The notes under the pieces were generated by a model. That model did not search any database, had not been told where the DNA came from, and saw only the letters and a program-made list of their open reading frames with translations. The position numbers were made by a program, and so were the translations under genes. From assembly GCF_003352465.1 (NCBI RefSeq), contig NZ_CP031153.1, positions 3,152,987-3,216,986 of the forward strand: a stretch of DNA of 64,000 nucleotides. The letters run 5' to 3'. Below are positions 42,241 to 51,770 of the stretch, one piece after another. The stretch comes from Kordia sp. SMS9 (GTDB lineage: Bacteria; Bacteroidota; Bacteroidia; Flavobacteriales; Flavobacteriaceae). Positions within the stretch are counted from its first letter, which is position 1; every line of letters starts with the position of its first letter.

Positions 42241-42780
42241 ATGGAAAAGCAACAATTAGACGTACAATCGCGACTTCGCAAAGATGATAAAAAGGCATTG
42301 GAGGAAGTGTATGTGGCGTATAAAGAAGCCTTTGTGAATTACGGATTGCGATTCAATTTGGATAGAGAAGACCTAATTGATGTGTATCAAGATAGCGTGA
42401 TTGCGATGTATCAAAATTTTACGACGAAGCAAACACATATTGAGAAAAGTTCGCTCAAAACCTATTTATTTAGTATTGGAAAGCATAAAATTTACGATCG
42501 GTTGAAAGAGCGCAAACAGTTTGTCGGCGCGGTTGTGGCAGCGGATGATTTTGAAGAAATAGATTTGAACGAAACTATTTTGACCAAAGAACAACGATTG
42601 TTGCAAAAGTATTTTACGCGTTTGGGAGAAAGTTGTCAGCAGATACTGAAACTGTTTTATTACCGCAGTTTGAGCATTAAAGAAATTGTACAACAAACTC
42701 AGTATAAAGATGAAAACACCGTGAAAAGTCACAAATCGCGGTGTTTAAAAAAGTTAATCGCATTGATAAAACAAGATTGA
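42241..42780 (+). CDS. RNA polymerase sigma factor, ECF-like
   Basis: A 179-aa sigma-70 family factor. Region 2 occupies about residues 20-85 (FVNYGLRFNLDREDLIDVYQDSVIAMYQNF, KTYLFSIGKHKIYDRLK) and region 4 about 125-179 (CQQILKLFYYRSLSIKEIVQQTQYKDENTVKSHKSRCLKKL, a helix-turn-helix). It directs RNA polymerase to a limited set of promoters. Its stop codon overlaps the start of the next gene (TGATG), which encodes a membrane protein that could be the anti-sigma factor. Confidence 0.92.
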   Translation: MEKQQLDVQSRLRKDDKKALEEVYVAYKEAFVNYGLRFNLDREDLIDVYQDSVIAMYQNFTTKQTHIEKSSLKTYLFSIGKHKIYDRLKERKQFVGAVVAADDFEEIDLNETILTKEQRLLQKYFTRLGESCQQILKLFYYRSLSIKEIVQQTQYKDENTVKSHKSRCLKKLIALIKQD

Positions 42781-43517
42781 TGGAACACGAAGAATTGATT
42801 CAGAAATACATACAAGATTCGCTCAGTGAAGCCGAAAAAACACAGTTTGAAGCGTTGTTGCAGGACGATCTTACGTTTGCTAAAAAAGTAGCCGAACATG
42901 AAAATATACACAAAGCCATCAAAGCAGCTGAAAAGCAACAATTAAAGTCACATTTGCAACAATTGGAAACGACACAAAGTGAACAGAAACCCTTGCGAAC
43001 ACCTTTTCAAAAGAATACGCGTTTGGCAATTGCCGTTGTGTTGTTGTTATTTTTTGGTTTGATGGGAAACTATATCATTCAACAAGCGAATGTCAACGAA
43101 AACTTGTATGCAACGTATTTTGAACCGTATCCAAATGCGTTGCAACCTGTAACACGCGGACAAAATGATTCGGATTTGTTGTCAATTGCTACGCAGGCAT
43201 ACGAAGCGAAAAACTATGAGAAAGCTATTGAAACTTTTGATTTGATTCAGGCAGGATTCGACAATCCAAGCACAGAGATTTCATTTTACAAAGCCATGAG
43301 TTTGTTGAATTTGGGTAACGAACAAGAATCGTTGGACATTCTTAGAGAAATTAAACATCGAAAAACCCGATTTACACCACAAATTTATTGGTATGGCGCG
43401 TTGATTCACGTGAAGTTTGAAGAAAATGAAAAAGCATTGAAAGCGTTGGAGTATATGGATGAGATTCAAACTACATTTAAGTCAAAGCAACGAGCTATTA
43501 TTAAAGAAAAATTGTAG
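42780..43517 (+). CDS. Membrane protein with TPR repeats, possible anti-sigma factor
   Basis: A 245-aa protein from 42780; the longer reading from 42741 overlaps the sigma-factor reading frame and is rejected. An N-terminal cytosolic helical part (EELIQKYIQDSLSEAEKTQFEALL) is like the zinc-less anti-sigma-type domain of Bacteroidota. One membrane helix (about 84-103) follows, then periplasmic TPR-like repeats (ATQAYEAKNYEKAIETFDLIQAG, AMSLLNLGNEQESLDIL). Coupling with the sigma gene supports an anti-sigma role; this is inference. Confidence 0.8.
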   Translation: MEHEELIQKYIQDSLSEAEKTQFEALLQDDLTFAKKVAEHENIHKAIKAAEKQQLKSHLQQLETTQSEQKPLRTPFQKNTRLAIAVVLLLFFGLMGNYIIQQANVNENLYATYFEPYPNALQPVTRGQNDSDLLSIATQAYEAKNYEKAIETFDLIQAGFDNPSTEISFYKAMSLLNLGNEQESLDILREIKHRKTRFTPQIYWYGALIHVKFEENEKALKALEYMDEIQTTFKSKQRAIIKEKL

Positions 43518-43585
43518 TTTTAGTCTGAGTTGAAAACTCAGATTAACGTTGCAAACTCGGACCAGCTATGGAAATTTGAACACAT

Positions 43586-44353
43586 TTAGTGAATTTCAGT
43601 CGTAATCAGTTCAAGAATTAAGTTGAGTTCTTTGAGTAAAGGTTGGTAATGCACTTCGGAAGTAGCATGACTTACCAAGTAAAACATTAAAATATTATTT
43701 TCAAATGCTACCGATTTTAAGAGGTTCAAATTGCTGATGTAATTTTCCTTCTTTAAAAAGTTGGTTTCTGAAGTTGCTGTTGAAGAAAGTTGAAAGATAG
43801 TTTTGATGCTATTTTGATCGGTTCTGAACATGTCTAACACACGATTTCGTTGTGCGCCAAGTTCTTTTTCTTGTTTCGAAATGTCTTTTAAAATAGCTTC
43901 CCAATTCGTCAAAAGTTTGCGCAAGGTATTGTTGGAAATGTCTTTTAAACTACCCGAATTGATCATTTCATTCAATAAAGAAGTGTTGGCGTTAAAATAA
44001 ATATCATACGAAAATGAATGAAACAATAGTTCTGAAAAATCTTTTTCGGAAAGACTATCCGTTGGGTTATTGGTATACTTTAGAATCTTTTTTGCGCCTT
44101 CATAATTTTGTTTATTTACCTCAATAAGTTTAATGAGTTTGCGTTTGCTCGTTTCAAATTCACCTTTCAAACCTTTTAGATACGCTTGTTCTTTTGCTTC
44201 TAAAATGCTGCGCTCTTGGCTATTGTTGATGGAAACTGCAATGAGAATTCCGATGACTACCAAAATGATTTCTCCAACGGCATAGATGAGATACTTTCCA
44301 ATTTTATTTTTTGAAACGGAATTTAGTCTGAATTTTCTAAAAAAACGCGCCAT
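43586..44353 (-). CDS. DUF6090 family membrane protein
   Basis: A 255-aa protein beginning MARFFRKFRLNSVSKNKIGKYLIYAVGEIILVVIGILIAVSINNS: a short basic tail, then one membrane helix, which is diagnostic of this flavobacterial family (often present in many copies per genome). The rest is helical and predicted to be periplasmic. Function unknown. Confidence 0.87.
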   Translation of the reverse strand: MARFFRKFRLNSVSKNKIGKYLIYAVGEIILVVIGILIAVSINNSQERSILEAKEQAYLKGLKGEFETSKRKLIKLIEVNKQNYEGAKKILKYTNNPTDSLSEKDFSELLFHSFSYDIYFNANTSLLNEMINSGSLKDISNNTLRKLLTNWEAILKDISKQEKELGAQRNRVLDMFRTDQNSIKTIFQLSSTATSETNFLKKENYISNLNLLKSVAFENNILMFYLVSHATSEVHYQPLLKELNLILELITTEIH

Positions 44354-44474
44354 GACTTACTTGTGTAAATGTTTCACTTTCGTGGAAACTAAAGGTATTA
44401 CTATTGCATTGGATTTCAAAACAAATTGAAATTTACAATCCAACATTTACAATTCAACATTTAGCATTTAGCAT

Positions 44475-45068
44475 TTAAAATAACGTTTCCACTTCAGAAA
44501 GTACTTTGTATACCAAATGCGTTGGCAAACCAACAACATTGGTGTACGAACCTTCTATTCGTGCCACTTTGGTATAGCCAATCCATTCTTGAATGCCGTA
44601 CGCACCTGCTTTGTCAAAGGGTTTGAAGTTGTTGACATAAAACCAAATTTCTTCATCAGATATTTCTTCAAAAGTAACTGTAGTGACTTCATGTACTACT
44701 TTTTGAGAAGTCGCGGTTGTAAAACAAACCGACGTAATAACATCATGACTTTTTCCGCTCATGGCAGCAATCATATCAAACGCTTCTTGTGCATTTTGCG
44801 GTTTTGCTAACGACGTATTTTCATGCCAAACCACCGTATCTGAAGTGACTAAAATGTCATTGTTTTGTAATTCATCTTTAAAAACGGACGCTTTTAATTT
44901 AGCAAGATAATCCGATATTTCGTGATGCTGTAAATGTTCAGGATACACTTCTTCTACAGATTTTAGACGGATTTCAAAATCGAGACCTAAATCTTTAAAA
45001 AACTGTTGTCTTCGCGGTGAGCCCGAAGCTAAAATAAGATGGTATTTGGAAGAAAGTGTGTCTAGCAT
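44475..45068 (-). CDS. maf: Maf family nucleotide pyrophosphatase
   Basis: A 197-aa protein from the ATG at 45068; ten extra residues from 45098 are unlikely. It hydrolyses non-canonical nucleoside triphosphates to monophosphates (house-cleaning). Motifs: LILASGSPRRQQFFKDLG (about 11-28), DILVTSDTVVW with the catalytic Asp, and KAGAYGIQEW near the C-terminus with the conserved SYTNVVGLP. It is the last gene of the DUF2520-kdsC-ubiA-maf operon, starting 10 bases after the ubiA frame ends. Confidence 0.95.
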   Translation of the reverse strand: MLDTLSSKYHLILASGSPRRQQFFKDLGLDFEIRLKSVEEVYPEHLQHHEISDYLAKLKASVFKDELQNNDILVTSDTVVWHENTSLAKPQNAQEAFDMIAAMSGKSHDVITSVCFTTATSQKVVHEVTTVTFEEISDEEIWFYVNNFKPFDKAGAYGIQEWIGYTKVARIEGSYTNVVGLPTHLVYKVLSEVETLF

Positions 45069-45078
45069 AATTGTGTTA

Positions 45079-46022
45079 TCAGAATAGAATATATTCAAAA
45101 GTTTCTAAGGATGTAAAATAATAAACAACGGTTGAAAGAATACCAAATAACATAATGAGTTTTAAAAGAAAAGACAGCATTCTGTATTCTCGTTTGGTAT
45201 CGGCTTGCCAAATTTTAATGATGAAATAGAGTAGTGGTAAAAGAATCGTCACTAAAATATAAATCGTAATCACAGTTTGTCCTTGAAGATATTCGCTGAT
45301 AGTATACAGGATGAAAATAATTAATATTCCTGCCAGAATCGCCACAATTTTAGTCACTCTATTTCTACCTAAAATGATCGGTAATGTATTGATTCCTGCA
45401 TTGTAATCACCATTTACATCTTCAATGTCTTTGACCATTTCTCGTATCAAATTGATCAAAAAAGCAAAACTTGCATATATATATATATGGCAATGAGTGA
45501 AACTGAATTGAAAAAGTGAATATGTTTGCCCCGAACTGAACACTCTGTCTTAAAAGCAATTAAAATCAATATGCTACTCGCGACTAAGATTGAAACGATA
45601 ATATTCCCCAAAATGGGAATTCCTTTCAAATAAGAACTATATAAAAATAGTAACAAAGCAATTCCGAGAAAAATGAAAGAAACCTGCCAATTATTGATCA
45701 TAAAACTCACATAACTTCCCAAACCAATTCCTGTAAGATTGATTGCAATATACAGCGGAAATGCTTTTTTCTTGGATATAAATGTGCCAATAAACTGTTT
45801 GTGCGGTTTGTTGATGCGATCGGTTTGTACGTCAAAAATATCGTTGATTATATTTCCGCCAGCAGCAATAAAAACAGTAGCGAATACCACCAAAGAAAAT
45901 AATTCTATAGAGATGTAATGATCAGGAAAGGGTAGAATCCAAAAAAAATAAAAAAGAAATTGCGTTAATGCAATCATGACTAAGTTAGGGAAACGAATGA
46001 GTTGTAGAAACTTTGCCATCAA
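45079..46022 (-). pseudogene. UbiA-family prenyltransferase, frameshifted at an (AT)7 tract
   Basis: Two overlapping frames together give one UbiA-type membrane prenyltransferase of about 313 aa, probably geranylgeranylglycerol-phosphate transferase-like. The 5' frame (to 45456) has GGNIINDIFDVQTDRINKPHK, the first Asp-rich prenyl-diphosphate motif; the 3' frame (from about 45480) has REMVKDIEDVNGDYNAGINTLP, the second. They are split at (AT)7 (45475-45488). Six AT units would restore the frame. This is either a sequencing error, a real inactivation, or a slippage switch. Confidence 0.85.
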
Positions 46023-46030
46023 TAGTAGTT

Positions 46031-46573
46031 TTAATCGTACTTCGCATCAAAATCCTGATCCCAATTGCCTTGTACTTTCATCACTTGACGGATGACGTCT
46101 CTTGCGGCGCCTTTTCCACCATCGACATGCGAAATGTACTTGCAAATTTCCAATACCTCGTAAGCTGCATCTTGCGGACAACAAGACAAACCAACTTGCT
46201 TTAACACAGGAATATCCGGAATGTCATCGCCCATGTACAACACATGTTCTAGTTTGACGTTTTTTTGTGTCAAATATGCTTCCAATTGCACTATTTTTTG
46301 ATGCGCGCCTAAGAAAATATCTGTAATGCCCAACCCTTGCAAACGCTTGCGAACACCTTCATTGGTTCCGCCAGAAATAATACACACATTATAGCCTTTG
46401 TTGACAGCCGCTTTGAGCGCGTAACCGTCTTTTATGTTCATTTTACGAAGCATTTCGCCTGATGAGGTTACGGTAACAGTTCCGTCAGTGAGTACGCCGT
46501 CTACATCAAAAATAAGCGTGGTAATGTCGTTTAAGTATACTTTATAGCTTTTCTCTTCCATAGGTTTTTGCAA
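46031..46573 (-). CDS. kdsC: 3-deoxy-D-manno-octulosonate 8-phosphate phosphatase-like HAD protein
   Basis: A 180-aa C0-type HAD phosphatase, length and layout matching KdsC. Motif I is LIFDVDGVLTDG (about 17-28), motif II CIISGGT (about 63-69), and motif IV is in MGDDIPDIPVLKQVG. KdsC removes phosphate from KDO-8-P in lipopolysaccharide inner-core synthesis. It overlaps the 3' end of the DUF2520 gene and precedes the ubiA gene by 8 bases in the same operon. Confidence 0.9.
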   Translation of the reverse strand: MQKPMEEKSYKVYLNDITTLIFDVDGVLTDGTVTVTSSGEMLRKMNIKDGYALKAAVNKGYNVCIISGGTNEGVRKRLQGLGITDIFLGAHQKIVQLEAYLTQKNVKLEHVLYMGDDIPDIPVLKQVGLSCCPQDAAYEVLEICKYISHVDGGKGAARDVIRQVMKVQGNWDQDFDAKYD

Positions 46574-47306
46574 TTGATTGCGTGAGCAATGTATATATTT
46601 CTTTGTGAATGTCTGTATCTAATTTTGCTAAATGATCGTTAATTGTTTTTTCGTCGCCGCGTTTTGCAGGTCCCGTTTGTGCCATGTACGGCGTCAACGT
46701 ATTTATTTTATTAGCAGTTTCTTGAATCAGCGGATGTAAAATGTGAAAAGGAACATGATTCGCTTCGCAAATTTCATGGGCAATTCGGTACAAATGATTG
46801 CTAAAATTATTCACAAAAACCGCAGAAACATGCAAGGCGCGACGCTGTTCAGAGCTAATTTTATACGAAGGACTTCCAATAGCTGTCGCGATGGTTTGCA
46901 AAAGTGTAAAATCGGCTTTTTCTCGTGCTTCCAAACAGAGCGGAATTGTAGAAAAATCTACTTTTTTACCTTTCGTAAAGGTTTGTAACGGATAAAATAC
47001 GCCGCGACGGTTTTTTTTGTGCAACACATGCATACTGGCACTTCCTGAAGTATGTACCACCAAACGATCGGTAAATGGTAACTTATTAGAAACACTCGCA
47101 ATAGCGTCATCCGACACTGCGATTATATACACAGCTGCTTCTAGCAAAGTTTTTAAGCTAGTCGTAGTTGCTACATTTTTAAAATACTGCAATGCTTTTT
47201 CTGAACGATTGTACACCTGAACTACCTTAATTTCTTCTGTAGCTTCAAACACTCTATATAAATGTTGTGCAATATTTCCAGCACCTAAAATAACCACCTT
47301 GATCAT
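46542..47306 (-). CDS. Rossmann-like / DUF2520 domain protein
   Basis: A 254-aa protein with an N-terminal NAD(P)-binding Rossmann domain (VVILGAGNIAQHLYRVFE) like F420 oxidoreductases, a VVHTSGSASM strand, and a C-terminal DUF2520 helical domain (LHVSAVFVNNFSNHLYRIAHEIC, TGPAKRGDEKTINDHL). The substrate is unknown. It is the first gene of the DUF2520-kdsC-ubiA-maf operon, a gene order I recognise from many Flavobacteriia. Confidence 0.9.
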   Translation of the reverse strand: MIKVVILGAGNIAQHLYRVFEATEEIKVVQVYNRSEKALQYFKNVATTTSLKTLLEAAVYIIAVSDDAIASVSNKLPFTDRLVVHTSGSASMHVLHKKNRRGVFYPLQTFTKGKKVDFSTIPLCLEAREKADFTLLQTIATAIGSPSYKISSEQRRALHVSAVFVNNFSNHLYRIAHEICEANHVPFHILHPLIQETANKINTLTPYMAQTGPAKRGDEKTINDHLAKLDTDIHKEIYTLLTQSIAKTYGREKL

Positions 47307-47458
47307 GCGGTAAAAATAACAACACTTTGTGATTTTTGAAACTTTTATACAAAATCATTCTACAGAGTTATTCACAAGAAAAATGACAAACATGAGCAAT
47401 ATCATATTTTAAAAAAAGAATAGTGCGCACATTTGTAAGGAATAAAAACAACAACACC

Positions 47459-47743
47459 ATGACCTTATATACAAGATATTACGAAGAATTTCAAGATAAA
47501 TACACCATGTACATTCCGCTAACCATTATTTTACAAAGTTGTTTGGGCGGCATTGCAGCGATGTACATTTTAATGAACGGATTAGATACCATTTCCAGTT
47601 TAATACAGCTAGGTTTCTGTGTCATTGTGACTTCATTTTACAATGCTTCTATTTTGGCGCAATTGAAAGGAAAATGGGTTTTCAATACGCTGATACTAAG
47701 TTTAGTGATGAGTGTCGTATTTATCTTGGTCAACGCATTATAG
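47459..47743 (+). CDS. Small three-helix membrane protein
   Basis: A 94-aa protein starting at the ATG 47459 (the GTG reading from 47423 is rejected). Three hydrophobic segments are visible: MYIPLTIILQSCLGGIAAMYIL, SSLIQLGFCVIVTSFYNASIL and FNTLILSLVMSVVFILVNAL. There is no recognised domain. It is followed by a rho-independent terminator at 47791 and is likely monocistronic. Confidence 0.8.
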   Translation: MTLYTRYYEEFQDKYTMYIPLTIILQSCLGGIAAMYILMNGLDTISSLIQLGFCVIVTSFYNASILAQLKGKWVFNTLILSLVMSVVFILVNAL

Positions 47744-47790
47744 TTTTTAATAACACTTCATTTTCTTAGTTAATTTACAACTAGAAATAC

Positions 47791-47834
47791 GCCAAACTCG
47801 GTCATTATAGCGGATTGAGTTTGGCTATTTTTTT
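47791..47834 (+). terminator. Terminator after the small membrane protein gene
   Basis: GCCAAACTC (47791-47799) pairs with GAGTTTGGC (47817-47825), then a TATTTTTTT tract. The loop is 17 nt. Confidence 0.8.
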
Positions 47835-47888
47835 ACAAATCGGAAGTAAAACAAAATTTAATTCCTACCTTCCCAAGAAGTTCATTAT

Positions 47889-48278
47889 ATGAAACACGAT
47901 ATTCGCAATAGAGTAGATGTATACGTATTGGTAGATACATTTTACAAAAAAATCCGAAAAGATGCAGTACTCGGTCCTATCTTCAATGGTCATATTACGG
48001 ATTGGAGTGAGCATTTAATTCATTTGACCGACTTTTGGGAAAGCAATTTGTTTTTTGTGAATAAATACAAAGGAAATCCATTGGAGAAACATATTGAAGT
48101 TGATGCTGCCGTGTCACATAGTATTTCGGAAAAGCACTTTGGAATATGGCTCAATCACTGGATTCAAACCTTAGATGAACTCTATGAAGGCGACAAAGTC
48201 AACATTGCTAAAAACCGCGCTCGAAAAATGGGCACTTTCATTTATGTCAAATTATTTGAAGCCAGAAAAATCACTTAA
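47889..48278 (+). CDS. Group III truncated hemoglobin
   Basis: A 129-aa 2-on-2 globin. Typical stretches: VDTFYKKIRKDAVLGPIFNGHITDWSEHLIHLTDFWESNLF, KYKGNPLEKHIEV (group III signature) and HSISEKHFGIWLNHW, whose EKHFG His is the likely proximal heme ligand. It binds oxygen or nitric oxide. The next gene is a cytochrome c assembly factor; a shared heme/respiration theme is possible but may be chance. Confidence 0.93.
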   Translation: MKHDIRNRVDVYVLVDTFYKKIRKDAVLGPIFNGHITDWSEHLIHLTDFWESNLFFVNKYKGNPLEKHIEVDAAVSHSISEKHFGIWLNHWIQTLDELYEGDKVNIAKNRARKMGTFIYVKLFEARKIT

Positions 48279-48354
48279 AAAACACTTCCCTTAGAATATT
48301 TGTAAATAAGCGTAAATAGAATGTTAAATAGACACTAAATTGTGTAAAATGCCG

Positions 48355-48362
48355 TATTTTTG
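48355..48362 (+). promoter_or_regulatory. -7 element upstream of the ResB-CcsA gene
   Basis: TATTTTTG is a perfect TAnnTTTG -7 box 38 bases before the start codon. A TTG with the best spacing is not present, so the -33 box is weak. Confidence 0.5.
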
Positions 48363-48399
48363 CATGCAGAAATTTTGATGTAAAAGAAAACGCAACACA

Positions 48400-51300
48400 A
48401 TGGGTAATTTCTTAAAGAAAATTCTCTTCTCTACACGATTAATGGCTCTCCTTTTTTTCGCTTATGCGTTAGCCATGGGAATAGGAACTTTTGTTGAAAG
48501 TGAATACAGTACCACAACCGCTAAAATGTGGATATACAACGCCTGGTGGTTTGAATTAATCTTATTGATGTTCATGATTAATTTTTGTGGAAATATTTTT
48601 CGGTATCGCTTGCTTCGGAAGGAAAAATGGGCAACCTTACTAATTCACTTATCTTTTATTTTTATCATTCTAGGTGCGTTTGTCACACGATATATCAGTT
48701 ATGAAGGTGTGATGCCTATTCGTGAAGGCGCGACAGAAAATACCTTTCTTTCCGAAAAAACATACATTAAAGCCTTGGTAGATGGCGAAATTAATGGACA
48801 ACCGAGAAGGCGAACGTTAAAAGGTGATTATCTCATTTCTACAGAAGGAATTTCACCAACAACGTGGATGCAAGAAGGTTTTCCTTGGAATAAAGACTTT
48901 AACGGACAAGAATTTACCATTGATTACAAAGGATTCATCAAAGGTGCAGAAGAAGGAATTGTACCCGATGAAAATGGTATAGAATACTTGAAAATTGTAG
49001 AATCTGGTGGTGGAAATCGCCACAATCACTTTTTGGAAGCTGGAGCCAAAGCACAAAGCATTCACAATATTTTAATGACGTACAACAATCCTGTAGATGG
49101 CGCCATTAATATTATGAGTGATGAATATGGAAATTATACCATAAAAAGTCCGTTTGAAGGGGAAAATATGATCATGCAAACGCGTCAAACGAACAAGGTA
49201 CTTAAAGACAGTTTGCAACGTTTTCAAATTCGTTCGCTATACAATTTAGCAGGTTTGCAATTTGTGATTCCAGAACCTGCCGTCAAAGGAAAAATTGGTG
49301 TCGTTGAAACGTCTGAAAAACTCAAAGATCAAGCAAATGCCGTTATTTTAGAAGTTTCCTCCAACGGAGAAACCGAAGAAATTCGTGTGATGGGTGGAAA
49401 AGGATACGACATGGCGCCTATAAAAACAACGATCGGCGGACTCGATTTTTGGCTGTCGTATGGCGCAGAAAAATTAAAACTTCCGTTCAGCATCAAACTG
49501 AACGATTTTATTGCAGAACGCTATCCAGGAACTGTCGGGCAAGGCGGTTACAAATCGTTTATGAGCAAAGTGACGCTGATAGAAAATAAAGAGCCCGTAT
49601 ATGATTATGATATTTATATGAATCACATTATGGATCATGGCGGTTACAGATTCTTCCAAGCACAGTTTGACAGAGATGAAAAAGGAACCATTCTTTCCGT
49701 AAGTCATGATTATTGGGGAACAAACATCACGTATTTGGGCTATTTCTTACTATACTTTGCGTTGATGGCCATTTTATTTGATAAAAACACACGTTTTGGC
49801 GATTTGAAAAAACAATTGGAAAAAATTAAAAATAGAAAAGCAAAACTGTTTACGGCAATCGCATTGCTATTCAGTTTGGGAACATTTGCACAAGAAACTT
49901 CGACACAAGTAGATTCTACACAAACAAAAACTACGAAGCAAGTAGAAAAAGGACATGAAGGTCACAATCATGCGCCAGGCGAAGGACATGATCATGAAAT
50001 TGTAGAACGATCGGTTTCAGCGAAGCAAATAGATTCTATCATTGTGGCAAATGCAGTTCCACAAGCACATGCGGATAAATTTGCACGTTTGGTCATTCAA
50101 GATGAAGACGGACGTATGAAGCCAATGCACACATACGCTCGAGAGTTGATTCGTAAATTAAGCAAGTCAAACACGTATCAAGGTTTATCGGCAGAACAAG
50201 TATTGATCTCTATGTTACAATATCCACAAATGTGGTACAATGCGAACATCATCAGTATAAAAAGTAGAAAACACGACAGTATTCGTAAAATTATCGGTAT
50301 TGAAAAAAGTGACAAGTATGCGTCGATGTTGGACTTTTTCACCCCAAGAAACGAATACAAACTGAATGCATATACAGAAGATGCGTACAAGACCAACACG
50401 CCGAATCAGTATCAAAAAGCCATTAAAGAATACGATTTAAAACTTGGTTTGCTTAGTAGAGCGATTCAAGGAGATATCATCAAAGTTTTTCCGCTTCCAG
50501 ATCATGAAAATAACAAGTGGATTTCAGATAAAAATTATGCAGACAATCCAGGTGAAGGTTTTCAACCGAAAGATTCGCTGTATGAGAAATATGTGAAAAA
50601 TGCCATAAAAGTCTATGCGATTCTCTTAAACGAAGCAAATAGAACGGGCGATTATACGGAAGCTGATAAAATGGTAGAAAGCTTGCGCAACCGTCAAAAA
50701 GAATTTGGAAGTGCTGTATTGCCTGCGGATGCACAAATAGAAACTGAAATAGTCTACAATAAGGTCAATATTTTTGAACGTCTAATGATGTATTATTTGT
50801 TTGTCGGTTTCTTAATGTTTGTCTTTATCATTGTACAAATTTTCAAAGACCGAAAAGGCATTCGTGCTGCGATCAATATTTCCAAATGGCTCGTAATCGG
50901 TCTGTTTGCCTTGCATACTGCGGGACTCATAGCACGTTGGTATCTTTCCGGACATGCGCCGTGGAGTGATGCGTACGAATCTATGATTTACGTAGCTTGG
51001 GCAACGATGTTGTTTGGATTGTTATTTGGACGAAAATCTGACTTAACCATTTCAGCCACCACTTTTGTCGTTGCCATGGTTTTATGGGGCGCACACATGA
51101 ATTGGCTCGATCCAGATATTGCCAACTTACAACCTGTATTAGATAGTTATTGGTTGTTGATTCACGTTGCCGTGATTGTGGCAAGTTATGGACCGTTTGC
51201 CTTAGCGATGATTTTAGGGATCGTGTCGTTATTGCTCATTATTTTAACGAATACGGAGAACAAAAAACGCATGGAACTCAACTTAAAAGAAATCACGATC

Positions 51301-51708
51301 ATCAATGAAATGGCGATTACCGTCGGTTTGGTTATGTTGACCATTGGAAACTTCCTTGGTGGAATGTGGGCAAATGAAAGTTGGGGACGTTATTGGGGCT
51401 GGGATCCAAAAGAAACGTGGGCGTTAATTAGCATTATGGTCTATGCATTTGTATTGCACATGCGTTTGGTACCAGGATTGCGCGGACGTTGGTTTTTCAA
51501 TTGGATGGCAATTGCGGCATTCGGATCAATTTTATTTACCTATTTTGGGGTGAATTTCGTTTTGAGCGGATTGCACTCGTATGCCACAGGAGACGCCGTG
51601 TTAGGTCCAAAATTTGTGATCATTGCAACCATCGTTTGGTTAGCGTATGGTGCGTTGAGTTATTGGCGATACCAAATACATTATAAGCGCAAGAAATCTA
51701 TTAATTAG
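48400..51708 (+). CDS. ResB-CcsA fusion cytochrome c biogenesis protein
   Basis: An 1102-aa membrane protein joining both subunits of system II cytochrome c synthase. Residues 1-490 resemble ResB (four helices with a large periplasmic domain); residues 800-1102 resemble CcsA, with the heme-presenting WWD motif NESWGRYWGWDPKETWALISIM. A His-rich linker (about residues 517-536, EKGHEGHNHAPGEGHDHE) lies between. It attaches heme to CxxCH apocytochromes outside the cytoplasmic membrane. The two-domain fusion is usual in Bacteroidota. Confidence 0.96.
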   Translation: MGNFLKKILFSTRLMALLFFAYALAMGIGTFVESEYSTTTAKMWIYNAWWFELILLMFMINFCGNIFRYRLLRKEKWATLLIHLSFIFIILGAFVTRYISYEGVMPIREGATENTFLSEKTYIKALVDGEINGQPRRRTLKGDYLISTEGISPTTWMQEGFPWNKDFNGQEFTIDYKGFIKGAEEGIVPDENGIEYLKIVESGGGNRHNHFLEAGAKAQSIHNILMTYNNPVDGAINIMSDEYGNYTIKSPFEGENMIMQTRQTNKVLKDSLQRFQIRSLYNLAGLQFVIPEPAVKGKIGVVETSEKLKDQANAVILEVSSNGETEEIRVMGGKGYDMAPIKTTIGGLDFWLSYGAEKLKLPFSIKLNDFIAERYPGTVGQGGYKSFMSKVTLIENKEPVYDYDIYMNHIMDHGGYRFFQAQFDRDEKGTILSVSHDYWGTNITYLGYFLLYFALMAILFDKNTRFGDLKKQLEKIKNRKAKLFTAIALLFSLGTFAQETSTQVDSTQTKTTKQVEKGHEGHNHAPGEGHDHEIVERSVSAKQIDSIIVANAVPQAHADKFARLVIQDEDGRMKPMHTYARELIRKLSKSNTYQGLSAEQVLISMLQYPQMWYNANIISIKSRKHDSIRKIIGIEKSDKYASMLDFFTPRNEYKLNAYTEDAYKTNTPNQYQKAIKEYDLKLGLLSRAIQGDIIKVFPLPDHENNKWISDKNYADNPGEGFQPKDSLYEKYVKNAIKVYAILLNEANRTGDYTEADKMVESLRNRQKEFGSAVLPADAQIETEIVYNKVNIFERLMMYYLFVGFLMFVFIIVQIFKDRKGIRAAINISKWLVIGLFALHTAGLIARWYLSGHAPWSDAYESMIYVAWATMLFGLLFGRKSDLTISATTFVVAMVLWGAHMNWLDPDIANLQPVLDSYWLLIHVAVIVASYGPFALAMILGIVSLLLIILTNTENKKRMELNLKEITIINEMAITVGLVMLTIGNFLGGMWANESWGRYWGWDPKETWALISIMVYAFVLHMRLVPGLRGRWFFNWMAIAAFGSILFTYFGVNFVLSGLHSYATGDAVLGPKFVIIATIVWLAYGALSYWRYQIHYKRKKSIN

Positions 51709-51770
51709 TGTTTAGATTCTAGTATTGAGAATTGAGCTACTAGTATTGAGTTGTTTCTATGGTTCGTTTG

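Noticed and set aside
43524..43542. Hairpin TCTGAGT/ACTCAGA after the anti-sigma-like gene as a terminator
   Set aside because: No T tract on either strand directly after the stem; more likely part of a small dispersed repeat.
45079..46022. Two separate membrane protein genes (45079-45543 and 45456-46022)
   Set aside because: Each has only one of the two Asp-rich UbiA motifs and they overlap at an AT repeat; a single frameshifted gene is simpler.
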